The notes under the pieces are model-generated. The model saw only the letters and a program-made list of their open reading frames with translations, searched no databases and had not been told where the DNA came from. The translations under genes and the position numbers were made by a program. A DNA stretch of 44,042 nt from Paenibacillus koleovorans NBRC 103111 (lineage in GTDB: Bacteria > Bacillota > Bacilli > Paenibacillales > NBRC-103111): positions 1 through 44,042 of the forward strand of contig NZ_BIMA01000057.1 of NCBI RefSeq assembly GCF_004000845.1, in the 5' to 3' direction. This document shows, piece after piece, positions 22,084 to 30,876 of this stretch (position 1 is its first letter; the number at the start of each line of letters is the position of its first letter).

Positions 22084-25000
22084 ATGATTACAGGAAGAAA
22101 AACAGTAACTATTTTTTTGTTTGTATTATTTTTGATTAACTCATTGGGAATTGTGATCCCAGCTGCCAAAGCTGACCCCACTACACAAGTCCTTGAATTC
22201 TCACTCCCAAGTGATTTAACGGACTGGGTAAAGGACGAAGAAGCCGGCTATATTTACGCTGTGTCAAGTGGGGCAAATAGTTTGTATTTTATACGACTAA
22301 GTGATTTTTCAATTGAAAAAACGTTAAGTGTCGGTTCAAACCCGTATTATCTTGCGCTAGACGGGCAGTTCCTACATATCGCTCTTTCCGGAGCTACTAC
22401 GATTAAGACAGTTGATCTCTCTACCAAACTAATTTCCGATACCACCACTACGAGTGTTGTTCCTTATTCTGTAGCAGCCTCGTCAGATTATCTTTTTTAC
22501 GGGAATAGGGACGGAGCTGTCTATAAGTATGACAAGACTGCTAGAACGAGCAGTTTATTATATAGCAATTTTTTATTTGATAGCACAGCACTGGCGTTTG
22601 ATGAGTCGAGTCAAACCCTTTTTGTTGGTAACATCTCTTCCTACGGGGGGATTGTAGCTGTTAATGCAGCGACTGGGGCCAAGCTAAGCGAGGACATTAA
22701 AGACGGGATGGAGATAGGAGGTTTTTCGTATTCGCTCAAACATATATTTTTAGATGATCGTTACGTCTATTTTGGCGGTCATCAGTTTAATAAAGATAAC
22801 CTGTCAGAGACCACGGGTACCTATAAAAGAGCATTTGACGACTATACTTATCTTGAGTCTGTGATCCTGGATATAACGGATTCCTATGTGATTACCACAC
22901 AAGGAATATTTGATAAAGCTACTTTCAATCCAATAGTGCAATTTTCTTCTAACAAAAAGTTTGCTTTGCTCGATTCCTTCGGTCGTGTCTATCTTGCAGG
23001 TATAGCAAATTGGTATGTGGATTCAAAAAAAATTTTTAGGTACGATTATATTATTCCGCCTACGACAACGGCTCAATTTTCGACCGATTCCTATTCGATT
23101 AAAAGTGACCAGGTGTTTACAGACTGGTCCACTACGGACAATTCCCCCTACATCTATGCCATTGTAGCAAGTACGAACGAGCTCGTGATTATCAACAAAG
23201 AGGACCTGTCTATTAAACAGAAGATGTTCGTGGGCGCAGATCCAAAGGAAATAAAAATATTTGATAATAAGGCTTACGTTATCTTTAAAGGTGAGAACCA
23301 TGTAACAGTGATTGATTTGAGTGCAGACACCATAACGGAAGCTTCTATTTCCAAAGTCACTACTAAAAAGTATCCTCTAAATGTTTTTCCCGATTATAAT
23401 TATAGAATTTTATATTATGGAGGGTCTCCAGATGGAATTAGCGTCACCTCAGCTGTCTACACGTCTGTTACCGATGCCGTCTACTATGAAAAAAGAACAT
23501 CCATTTATATTCCAAGCATCTACGCGTTAAATCAAGATACAGGGATTCTTTATGGAGTGACAGGGTCTCAACTCTATAGATATGACAGTAGAACCTTCAA
23601 TTTACTAGATAACAACAATGTAGAAAACACCTCTTACAACCCTTCTCTTTTTATTGATGAAAGCAATCTGTATTATGGGGACCGCCGACTCGATGCCAAT
23701 CAAACTTCCATTCAATACGGCACTTTCCCTGAAAAAGTAATATATGCCCGTGGAAGTCATGTGTTCGGTAGTGGCGCCGTTTATGATAGAGATAGTCTAA
23801 CAAAGGTTTCTGATTTGTATTTGTCCGCTAATAAAGTATATGTCAGTCCAGACCATTCTATCTTTATACTAACAGACAAGCGTTTGTACAAGTTTGGAAG
23901 CGTAACGGAAATACAAACCATCATGAATGAAAGTCGCAAGCCGGCAAATGTCCAATTTATAGATAAAGATATGATTACTGGACGATTTAACGGCTACTTG
24001 ACCTTTAAACCGCCTACCGATCAGGAAGGGATAACGGGTTATTCAGCCTATTTTCTTGATCAGAGCGGAAATCAATTGAAACAACTGGGCATTTTTAAAA
24101 AGGTCGATTTATCGACAGATAATCTTTTTGTATTTGAAATAGACGATACGAGCATCCCAGCAGGGACATTAAACATTGGACTATACCCGCTAGTTCGCGA
24201 CAAAAACGGCAATACCCGTACGTTAGGAGTAACAATAGTTCCCCTATATGATTCACCTAATTACTTGCCTAAAGACTTTTCTGTAACGGATGTCAACTCG
24301 AACATAAACATATTTGCCGGTACTGTAACATGGAGTGCAGGAAATTCTGAGATCCCAGGTGTACGTTACTATATCTATTTTATTGATAAGCAGGGTGCCG
24401 TGGGAGACGAATTAGCAAATGTAAACGGCGGGCGGCCGACGTATTCCGTGACGATTCCTGAAAAGAATGTACCGGAAGAAGTAATTGGAATCGGGCTCTT
24501 TCTAGCAAATGACGATTTTATATCTCCATTTTATAGTATGAAGCTTCTGGAGGATAAGCGGACTCCTTCTATCCCAGAGTCCTCTATTACGATCTTTAAA
24601 TACTTGATTCAATCCGATAAAATCATCGTAAATAATCTTGCGGTTGGCGATGTTATACGAGTGTATAATGAGGAGCAGATGGTAATGATTGGCGGTGGGA
24701 TCGTTGCGCCAAACAATAACTCAATTACAATATTAATAGGGAATCTTGGGAATCCAGGAACTAAACTTCGTATTACACGGCAATCCATTAATAGAGGCGA
24801 AAGTACAAATACACTAGTAGTAGTACCTCCTGTGACGAATGACAGTGGGGGGAATTCAGGCGGGGGCGGAGGCGGCATTCCAGGTGGTGGAATTCCTGGA
24901 GGCGGTACTCCAAGCGGTGGAATACCGGGCAGTGGAATGCCAGGTGGTGGCGTTCCGAGCGGAAATACCTTAAGTGAACCATCAACAAAAATTATTGATA

Positions 25001-26187
25001 ACAAAGACGGAGTATTAAGATCTTCGACGGATGTTCCATCGACATATATTTCATCTTTGATCAATGACCCGGACTTTAAGAGCAATCCGTTGATCGTAGT
25101 CAAGGCTGATGAAAAAGCGACGGTACAAAGCAGTCAATTCCAAATTGACTCGACTGCATTGGCTAGTATTGACGAAAGGTCAAAGGATGCTGTGCTGATA
25201 CTGGAATCAACTCTTGGTAAACTTCAACTGCCAGTACAAGCATTGTTCACGGAGATTTCCAAAGATAGTGACCAAAAGCAAAAAGTTGTTATCTTGATTG
25301 CAAAAGCGGCAGATGAGTACAAAACCAAATTAAATGCTCAAATTACCGGCTCAACTAGTTCGACATTAGGTGACCCCGTGGAGTTCGAGATTATGGTGGA
25401 AGGAAGTGGGAGCCCACGTCTTCTTTCGAATCTCACAACTTTTATTAATCATGAAATTAAATTTAATGTGGCCAAAAACGAGAAGACTACTTATGCAGGA
25501 TTGACATTTGATCCGATTGCACAAGCATATGTCCCTGTTCCAACTACGTGGGAATGGAAGGATGGGGTGCTGTACGTAACAATGAAGCGAAAAGGAAATT
25601 CTGTTTATACGGTTGTCCAAACTGATTTTGTCTTTAATGACCTGGATAGCAAAAATCCGTACAAGGACAGCATATTAGCGTTGGCAAATCGAATGATTAT
25701 TAATGGCTATCCCGACGGAAGTTTCAAGTCAGCGTCTACGGTTACTCGTGCGGAGTTTGCAACGATGCTCAATAGAGCCTTAGGCATCTTACCTAAGAAT
25801 AAGGCTACTTCAAGCTTTTCAGATGTTAAAACTACGGATTGGTATGCACCTCACGTAGAAGCGGCTGTGGAGTCAGGGCTCATTAGCGGCTATCCAGACG
25901 GCACTTTCCGTCCTAACCAGGAAATAAAACATCAAGAGATAACCGTCATGTTGGTGAACGCATTGAAGTATAGCGGTACTGACGAGGATTTAACAAAGAA
26001 CTCGTCGACACAATATCCCGACCAATTGCCGGACTGGGCCAAGCCATCATTCGCTATAGCTTTTAACAAAGGTGTGTTGCCAGTAGACGGTCCATTCCAT
26101 TTCCAGACAGACAAGAACGCAGAACGTCAAGAGAGTGCTTTGCTTCTGATGCAATTGTTAAAAATATTGGAGTTTACCAACAAATAG
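22084..26187 (+). CDS. Large secreted SLH-domain (S-layer-anchored) protein with propeller-like N-region
   Basis: ATG 22084 follows GAGGGAG; 1367 residues. Residues 1-30 are a signal peptide (ITGRKT, a hydrophobic core, cut after AAKA). About 600 residues of repeated strands come next (SLYFIRLSDFSIEKTLSVG, ELVIINKEDLSIKQKMFVG) in the style of YVTN/quinoprotein beta-propellers. Two or three beta-sandwich modules follow, then a glycine/proline linker (~920-961) built from (G/S)GG(I/T/V)P pentamers, another globular module, and three SLH repeats (~1180-1235, 1244-1298, 1310-1365; INGYPDGSFK and ISGYPDGTFRPNQ). SLH repeats bind pyruvylated wall polymer, so this is a surface protein. The gene is clearly richer in A/T than its neighbours. 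Confidence 0.93.
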   Translation: MITGRKTVTIFLFVLFLINSLGIVIPAAKADPTTQVLEFSLPSDLTDWVKDEEAGYIYAVSSGANSLYFIRLSDFSIEKTLSVGSNPYYLALDGQFLHIALSGATTIKTVDLSTKLISDTTTTSVVPYSVAASSDYLFYGNRDGAVYKYDKTARTSSLLYSNFLFDSTALAFDESSQTLFVGNISSYGGIVAVNAATGAKLSEDIKDGMEIGGFSYSLKHIFLDDRYVYFGGHQFNKDNLSETTGTYKRAFDDYTYLESVILDITDSYVITTQGIFDKATFNPIVQFSSNKKFALLDSFGRVYLAGIANWYVDSKKIFRYDYIIPPTTTAQFSTDSYSIKSDQVFTDWSTTDNSPYIYAIVASTNELVIINKEDLSIKQKMFVGADPKEIKIFDNKAYVIFKGENHVTVIDLSADTITEASISKVTTKKYPLNVFPDYNYRILYYGGSPDGISVTSAVYTSVTDAVYYEKRTSIYIPSIYALNQDTGILYGVTGSQLYRYDSRTFNLLDNNNVENTSYNPSLFIDESNLYYGDRRLDANQTSIQYGTFPEKVIYARGSHVFGSGAVYDRDSLTKVSDLYLSANKVYVSPDHSIFILTDKRLYKFGSVTEIQTIMNESRKPANVQFIDKDMITGRFNGYLTFKPPTDQEGITGYSAYFLDQSGNQLKQLGIFKKVDLSTDNLFVFEIDDTSIPAGTLNIGLYPLVRDKNGNTRTLGVTIVPLYDSPNYLPKDFSVTDVNSNINIFAGTVTWSAGNSEIPGVRYYIYFIDKQGAVGDELANVNGGRPTYSVTIPEKNVPEEVIGIGLFLANDDFISPFYSMKLLEDKRTPSIPESSITIFKYLIQSDKIIVNNLAVGDVIRVYNEEQMVMIGGGIVAPNNNSITILIGNLGNPGTKLRITRQSINRGESTNTLVVVPPVTNDSGGNSGGGGGGIPGGGIPGGGTPSGGIPGSGMPGGGVPSGNTLSEPSTKIIDNKDGVLRSSTDVPSTYISSLINDPDFKSNPLIVVKADEKATVQSSQFQIDSTALASIDERSKDAVLILESTLGKLQLPVQALFTEISKDSDQKQKVVILIAKAADEYKTKLNAQITGSTSSTLGDPVEFEIMVEGSGSPRLLSNLTTFINHEIKFNVAKNEKTTYAGLTFDPIAQAYVPVPTTWEWKDGVLYVTMKRKGNSVYTVVQTDFVFNDLDSKNPYKDSILALANRMIINGYPDGSFKSASTVTRAEFATMLNRALGILPKNKATSSFSDVKTTDWYAPHVEAAVESGLISGYPDGTFRPNQEIKHQEITVMLVNALKYSGTDEDLTKNSSTQYPDQLPDWAKPSFAIAFNKGVLPVDGPFHFQTDKNAERQESALLLMQLLKILEFTNK

Positions 26188-26201
26188 GATAAGAAATATG
26201 A

Positions 26202-26238
26202 ATAGGCGCTCCCATGAGCGCCTATAGTTATTTTTTTA
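26202..26238 (+). terminator. Rho-independent terminator after the SLH protein gene
   Basis: ATAGGCGCTC pairs perfectly with GAGCGCCTAT around CCAT, followed by AGTTATTTTTTT. Confidence 0.92.
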
Positions 26239-26394
26239 CACTAGCCACAAGCCATTCTTCCTGGAAGAAGATGAAAAGTCGGTTCATCACCGAGGAGGAG
26301 CATGACACACTACTTTGCAAGCGGTTTCCGCAACCTCCCAACCGTACCTTCCGTAGAAGAATACTACAGAACAAATATAGATTTGGAGGCGCTC

Positions 26395-27111
26395 ATGAAC
26401 CTGACCCTGAACCAACTGACGAAGAGCTTCGGCGACAAGCAAGTGCTTCAAAATGCGGATTTCAGTTTTCAGAAAGGGAAAATATACGGGCTGCTCGGCC
26501 GCAACGGGGCGGGGAAGACGACCTTGTTCAATTGCCTGAGCGGGGAAATGAAGCTGGACGGCGGACAAGCGCGGCTGGAAGAGGATGGCCGGAGCAGGGA
26601 GCTGCGGGAAGAGGATGTCGGGTACGTGTACTCGCTGCCGATTTTGCCGGAATTTCTGACCGGGTATGAGTTTATTAAATTTTTTATGGATATCAACCGA
26701 GGGAACCTGCAGTCGACCCTAAGCATTGACGCGTATTTCGATACGATGAGCATGACGCAGGAGGACCGCCACCGGCTGATCAAAAGCTACTCCCACGGCA
26801 TGAAAAATAAAATCCAGATGCTGCTGTTCCTCATCACGAAGCCGCCGGTCATTCTGCTCGACGAGCCGCTTACTTCGTTCGACGTCATCGTGGCCCTGGA
26901 AGTGAAGCAGATGCTGCGAGAGATGAAACGCGATCACATCCTCGTATTCTCCACCCATATCCTGCAGCTGGCGACCGACCTGTGCGATGAATTGGTCATC
27001 CTGAACAACGGTCGGCTGTCCTCCGTCCCGGCAGATGTGCTGAGCAGTCCGGGATTCGAACAGAACATTATTCAATTGTTGAAGGATGAATCTCATGCTG
27101 AGAACGTTTAG
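26395..27111 (+). CDS. ABC transporter ATP-binding protein
   Basis: 238 residues from ATG 26395, with GGAGG six bases upstream; it opens directly with the first strand (LTLNQLTKSFGDKQVLQ). Walker A is GRNGAGKTT, the signature is degenerate (YSHGMKNK for LSGGQ), Walker B is VILLDEPLTSFD, and the switch is VFSTHILQ. An in-frame ATG at 26302, itself preceded by GAGGAGG, would add a 31-residue N-terminus unlike the family. The gene overlaps the permease gene by 17 bases, so the products form one complex. Export is likely because no binding protein is nearby. Confidence 0.92.
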   Translation: MNLTLNQLTKSFGDKQVLQNADFSFQKGKIYGLLGRNGAGKTTLFNCLSGEMKLDGGQARLEEDGRSRELREEDVGYVYSLPILPEFLTGYEFIKFFMDINRGNLQSTLSIDAYFDTMSMTQEDRHRLIKSYSHGMKNKIQMLLFLITKPPVILLDEPLTSFDVIVALEVKQMLREMKRDHILVFSTHILQLATDLCDELVILNNGRLSSVPADVLSSPGFEQNIIQLLKDESHAENV

Positions 27112-28699
27112 TACGCTGCTCGCGATTCGGACGTCCTCTACCGCCAACCGGTTGATCTTTTACGCACAGAAGCTGCCATTGATCGGAGGCCGCATCCCGG
27201 GAACCCTGTATTCCAACTTGGCAGGCAAAAAGGTGATCTCCATCTTAGCCACCATCCTCACCTTGCTGTGGGGGCTCCTATCCAAGCTGGCGTACACAGG
27301 GCTGCTCGTCTATCTTCCCGCCGTCGGACTAAGCGGTCTGCTCTCGCAAGAGGATCAGCTTCAGCTGTTTTTGCATATCTTTTTGCTGTTGAGCTTTGGG
27401 GTGGCGGGGATCACGACAGCAACAATGCTGGAGCCGAAACGCGAGAAGTTCATTGCGGTCAAGCTCATGCGGATGCTGCCTGCCGTTTACATGCGAACAA
27501 CCTTGGGATACCGCTACACCACTTATCTCATTTTCTATATTCCGGCGCTGATGATCTTCTTGCCGTTGCTGGGCGCTTCCTTCTTGCAGGCATTGACTTT
27601 GGCTGTTTCCGTTACGCTGTGGCGGGTTTGGTGCGAATATTTGCATTTGAAGCTGTTCGAGAAAACCGGCATGGTGCTCATCAAAAACAACTTGCTCGTG
27701 TGGCTGGCGATCGGGCTCGGGTACGCGGCCGCATACGCGCCGTTGGTTCTCGATTGGACGCCGAACACGGGTGCTGTGCTGTTTGGGTTGCCTACGTTCC
27801 TCGTTATTTCAGCGCTTGGCCTTGTTGCGGCGGTATTGTTGAACAACTACTCCAACTACCGAACGGTAGTAGAGGCCGCGACGAAACGGGACGACCCTTT
27901 GCTGGACATCGGGCGCATGATGACCGAAGCGCAGAAAACCGCGGTCCGACCTAAGGAAATGGACGACATGCAAGTCGCGCCTCAAGCTAACATGTCCCAG
28001 AGCCGGGAGGGGTACGCTTATCTGAATGCGCTTTTCTTCTCCAGGCATCGCAGCTTGATCACGCAGCCGGTGTACAAAAGATTGGCGATCATAGGTGGAC
28101 TGGGTGCGGTTGGGGCAGCTTTGGCGGCTATGGATAGTCCGTATGTTGCTTTTTTGACGTCCAGCCTGGATAAGGTTCTGCTCTATTTGGCCATGGTCGT
28201 GAATGTCCTCTCCGTCGGAGAAAGGGCGTGTCGAGCCCTCTTTTACAATTGCGACCTCAGTCTTATGCGCTACAGCTTCTACAGGGGAGCCGCGCACCGT
28301 CACTTCCGAATTCGCCTGTTCCGAATCGCAGGGCTTAATCTTGCTATTGCCGCAGCAATGGGCGCCGCTTTATCGTTGATTGCCTGGGCAGCAGGCGGGG
28401 TGGTTGTCCAGGAGCTGCTTTTGATTTGGGTGAGCTTGGCGGCCTTGTCCTTCTTCTTCTCCGTTCACCATCTGCTCATGTATTATTTGCTTCAACCTTA
28501 CTCGACGGAATTGAATATGAAAAACCCTTTCTTTTTTGTGGTAAGTATGGGGGTCATGCTGGTTTGTTGGGTTGGAGTCGTTGTTCAGCCATCGTCACTT
28601 AGCTACGCGATCGCTGTTTTAGCTGTAACTGCGATTTACTTTGTCGCTGCTCTTGCACTTGTTCGTCGCTTCGGCCCTCGTACTTTTCGAGTGAAGTAG
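27095..28699 (+). CDS. Large polytopic membrane protein, ABC transporter permease partner
   Basis: ATG 27095 has AAGGA eight bases upstream, inside the end of the ATPase gene; ATG 27086 is in frame but has no ribosome binding site. 534 residues with roughly 11 hydrophobic segments: five before a hydrophilic centre (about residues 255-310, VEAATKRDDPLLDIGRMMTEAQ) and six after it. The length and halves look like a two-lobed ABC-2-type permease. Since it is coupled to an ATPase with no other membrane component nearby, it is the obvious partner. The cargo is unknown, and the sequence carries no specific family signature that I recognise. Confidence 0.82.
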   Translation: MLRTFSTLLAIRTSSTANRLIFYAQKLPLIGGRIPGTLYSNLAGKKVISILATILTLLWGLLSKLAYTGLLVYLPAVGLSGLLSQEDQLQLFLHIFLLLSFGVAGITTATMLEPKREKFIAVKLMRMLPAVYMRTTLGYRYTTYLIFYIPALMIFLPLLGASFLQALTLAVSVTLWRVWCEYLHLKLFEKTGMVLIKNNLLVWLAIGLGYAAAYAPLVLDWTPNTGAVLFGLPTFLVISALGLVAAVLLNNYSNYRTVVEAATKRDDPLLDIGRMMTEAQKTAVRPKEMDDMQVAPQANMSQSREGYAYLNALFFSRHRSLITQPVYKRLAIIGGLGAVGAALAAMDSPYVAFLTSSLDKVLLYLAMVVNVLSVGERACRALFYNCDLSLMRYSFYRGAAHRHFRIRLFRIAGLNLAIAAAMGAALSLIAWAAGGVVVQELLLIWVSLAALSFFFSVHHLLMYYLLQPYSTELNMKNPFFFVVSMGVMLVCWVGVVVQPSSLSYAIAVLAVTAIYFVAALALVRRFGPRTFRVK

Positions 28700-28749
28700 G
28701 TAGGACCGGGTGCGGTCTGCAAGTGAATTTCATCAACAGAGGTGAATCC

Positions 28750-29259
28750 ATGAGCATTTTGAGAAATATAGCCGTCTTGTTGGTGCTAGCAGTGTTGGTA
28801 GCCGGATGCAGCGGGAAGGAAGCGAGGCTTCAGGATGGGGATAGCGGTTTGACGGAAGAAGTGCATCAAGTGATTTCGGATCATATCGTTCAGAAGTATT
28901 CGTCCGTCTACGGCGGCACCGAAAAACAGTTTGAAGTTCACCGGGTATATGGTTCGTCGGAGGAGTCGGATGGGATCCTAAGCGTGTACATGTGGTCGTA
29001 TTACGGCGGCTTCAATCGATCGTCGGGTACGAAAAACCAATCCGGTCACTCCCTGCCCGCCGTCGTTAAGCTGAAGGAAGCGGGAGGTGAGTACTCGGTT
29101 GTCAAGTATACGGAGCCGGAAGACGGCAGCGGGTATCTGCCTTCTTTGAAAAAGATGTTCCCTGAGAAGTATTTGAAGTCAGCGCAACAGGGGGCGGGGA
29201 ATATAGGTGATTTGCAAGTAGAGATGGATAGGAAGGTCAATCAGTGGTTAGCTGGGTAG
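28750..29259 (+). CDS. Small lipoprotein, function unknown
   Basis: 169 residues from ATG 28750, with AGAGGTGA just ahead. A hydrophobic leader (ILRNIAVLLVLAVL) ends in the lipobox LVAG-C, so the mature protein is anchored by a lipidated cysteine outside the membrane. The rest is a ~145-residue soluble domain with aromatic strands (SVYMWSYYGGFNR, GEYSVVKYTEPEDGSGYLPSLKKMFPEKY). Similar SxLPxVVxL...YxxPxDGxxYxxSIKxxFP segments occur in extracellular parts of BlaR1-like sensors, from memory, which hints at a ligand- or protein-binding domain. It lies 50 bases after the ABC permease gene and may belong to that transcript. Confidence 0.82.
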   Translation: MSILRNIAVLLVLAVLVAGCSGKEARLQDGDSGLTEEVHQVISDHIVQKYSSVYGGTEKQFEVHRVYGSSEESDGILSVYMWSYYGGFNRSSGTKNQSGHSLPAVVKLKEAGGEYSVVKYTEPEDGSGYLPSLKKMFPEKYLKSAQQGAGNIGDLQVEMDRKVNQWLAG

Positions 29260-29309
29260 ATACCGACCTGTAACTACTCAATAGGGACGGGGATACCGAT
29301 CTCTACGCG

Positions 29310-29463
29310 CTATTCTGAAAATTCGCCTCATTTTCATCATCCATGGTACCGCCTCGCGGCAGGGGTGTCTGAAGTCCGACTTTTCCTGACTACGCAGCAC
29401 CCGATCAGCGTGCTTGGTGCTCCAGTCCGAATTCACCCACTTGCAGAGCCGATTTAGCCCCCT
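29310..29463 (+). repeat. Dispersed intergenic repeat, copy 2
   Basis: This copy shares about 125 bases with 43918-44042 in the same orientation (CATCCATGG, CGCGGCA, AGTCCGACTTTT, AGTCCGAATT, CCCACTTGCAGAGCC). It also shares about 110 bases with 4400-4524 in opposite orientation. A further inverted fragment with TAGTCAGGA and TTTTCGGACTAG lies at about 29545-29575. The 346-base gap 29260-29605 contains nothing else that I can identify. Confidence 0.7.
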
Positions 29464-29605
29464 GCACCCTAAGAACGCCTCTCCAATTCGGTCAATTCGG
29501 ACTACGGAGCTTTTCCGGGCGGCGCGGCGTGCGGTAGTCAGGATTTTTCGGACTAGGGAGCAGGTGTGCAGGGATGCAGGCAGGCGCCTCGGCGCTAGAG
29601 AAGGG

Positions 29606-30859
29606 TCAACGTAGCCGCCGTCGGGCTTCCCGGTTCAAGCCGGCTGTTTTCTCGGCGTACTTGGCATCCCACTCGTCTTTGTAACGGCGGTAAATAAGCG
29701 GATATTTGGCTTGCAGCCGGCGAATGCCCGCTGCGTAAGCCTCCGTCGCAGCCTCCATCTCCCTGATGAATCCCGGCGGGATTCCGTCACGGAAATCGGC
29801 AGCTTCTTCCGCATCTCCTACTTCCTCATAAAACCATTCCATGGCCTGCAGCATGACCAGGGGCATTAAATCCATATCCTTTTGCATACGATCCAACTCT
29901 TTAACGATCCGGGAGCACTCTTGCACCTCTTTTCGCAGGGCTTGTACAATTGCGTGCTTCGGATCGACAACATAGGCGAAATCCACGAACACTTCCGCTT
30001 CCCGGAATCGGCTAACTTCGGTGAACTCGCGGCATTCGGTCATCAGAACACCTAACACCATCATCCGGTCGTCAGGGTCTGCTATTCGTTTCAAAAATTG
30101 CCGTACCCTGGACTGGACCTTGCCCCACAAATTCCATTTATCCAAGTCGATCATCGCATTGACCCAGGCTACGAACAGATAGATGTCGTCCGGTTCTTCC
30201 TCCCCTGGAGCCGGAATGTCGGCGTCAATCAGCTTCCAGGCATCCTCGTGACGGCCCAGAACCTGATAGATTTGAGCCAGGAGAAAGTGGTATCGTACCG
30301 CTTCGTCCGGAAATTCGTCCTTCATCGCTAGCATGACTTCCAGCGCTTTCTCAGGCAGTTGGACGGCCATCAGCATGTTGGCTTTCATGTATAGGAGCTT
30401 TTGCCGCTCGTCAGGGGACTGGGCGGCTTGGAAGATCGTCTCCATTCGACGTTCGAATGAGTCCCATTCGCCCCGAACGAGCAAGACTTGACAAAGGGCG
30501 AGCTGCACGCCGATGGCTGAAGGCGCTATGGTCAGCGCCCGCTCCAGCAGCTTCTCCGCCTCTCCCCATCGTTCCTGCTCCATCAGGTCCATGGCTTCTT
30601 CCATAAGCTTTTCAACAGAATCTCCGTATTTCCGAAGCAGATCGTACTCCTGTCGTTTGATCGGATCCCTCAAAGTTTCATAGGCTCTGCGTATTTGTTG
30701 GAACTTCTCGGGATCCTGCTCGGGCGTATGCTTTTTGACCAGCTCAATATATTTTTTCTTAATGGCCTCCGCCGTTGCGTTTGCGCGCAGCTCTAAAGTT
30801 TTGTAATGATTTTCAATTTTGGTTTTCTTTGTTCTGCGTTTGGGTTTAGCTCGTTCCAT
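29606..30859 (-). CDS. J-domain-like/TPR protein of an accessory Hsp70 operon (second copy)
   Basis: 417 residues. After a basic start (KPKRRTKKTK), residues 17-75 follow the J-domain pattern: NHYKTLELRANATAEAIKKKYIEL, then the loop, then FQQIRRAYETLRDPIKRQEYD. In the loop the catalytic HPD reads H44-T45-P46. The remaining ~340 residues are helical repeats (WGEAEKLLERALTIAPSAIG is a clear TPR), ending in a basic helix (LNREARRRLR). It is about half identical by eye to the protein at 33420-34670 over its whole length, so they are paralogues. It begins 17 bases after the DnaK-like gene and closes the operon. Inferred role: client or partner adaptor for the DnaK-like protein. Confidence 0.85.
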   Translation of the reverse strand: MERAKPKRRTKKTKIENHYKTLELRANATAEAIKKKYIELVKKHTPEQDPEKFQQIRRAYETLRDPIKRQEYDLLRKYGDSVEKLMEEAMDLMEQERWGEAEKLLERALTIAPSAIGVQLALCQVLLVRGEWDSFERRMETIFQAAQSPDERQKLLYMKANMLMAVQLPEKALEVMLAMKDEFPDEAVRYHFLLAQIYQVLGRHEDAWKLIDADIPAPGEEEPDDIYLFVAWVNAMIDLDKWNLWGKVQSRVRQFLKRIADPDDRMMVLGVLMTECREFTEVSRFREAEVFVDFAYVVDPKHAIVQALRKEVQECSRIVKELDRMQKDMDLMPLVMLQAMEWFYEEVGDAEEAADFRDGIPPGFIREMEAATEAYAAGIRRLQAKYPLIYRRYKDEWDAKYAEKTAGLNREARRRLR

Positions 30860-30876
30860 ATTGCTTGTAGCCTCCT

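Noticed and set aside
26302-26394. 31-residue N-terminal extension of the ABC ATPase with its own GAGGAGG
   Set aside because: The family begins at the internal ATG 26395, which has a better-spaced ribosome binding site; the extension has no family match. Kept only as an alternative start.
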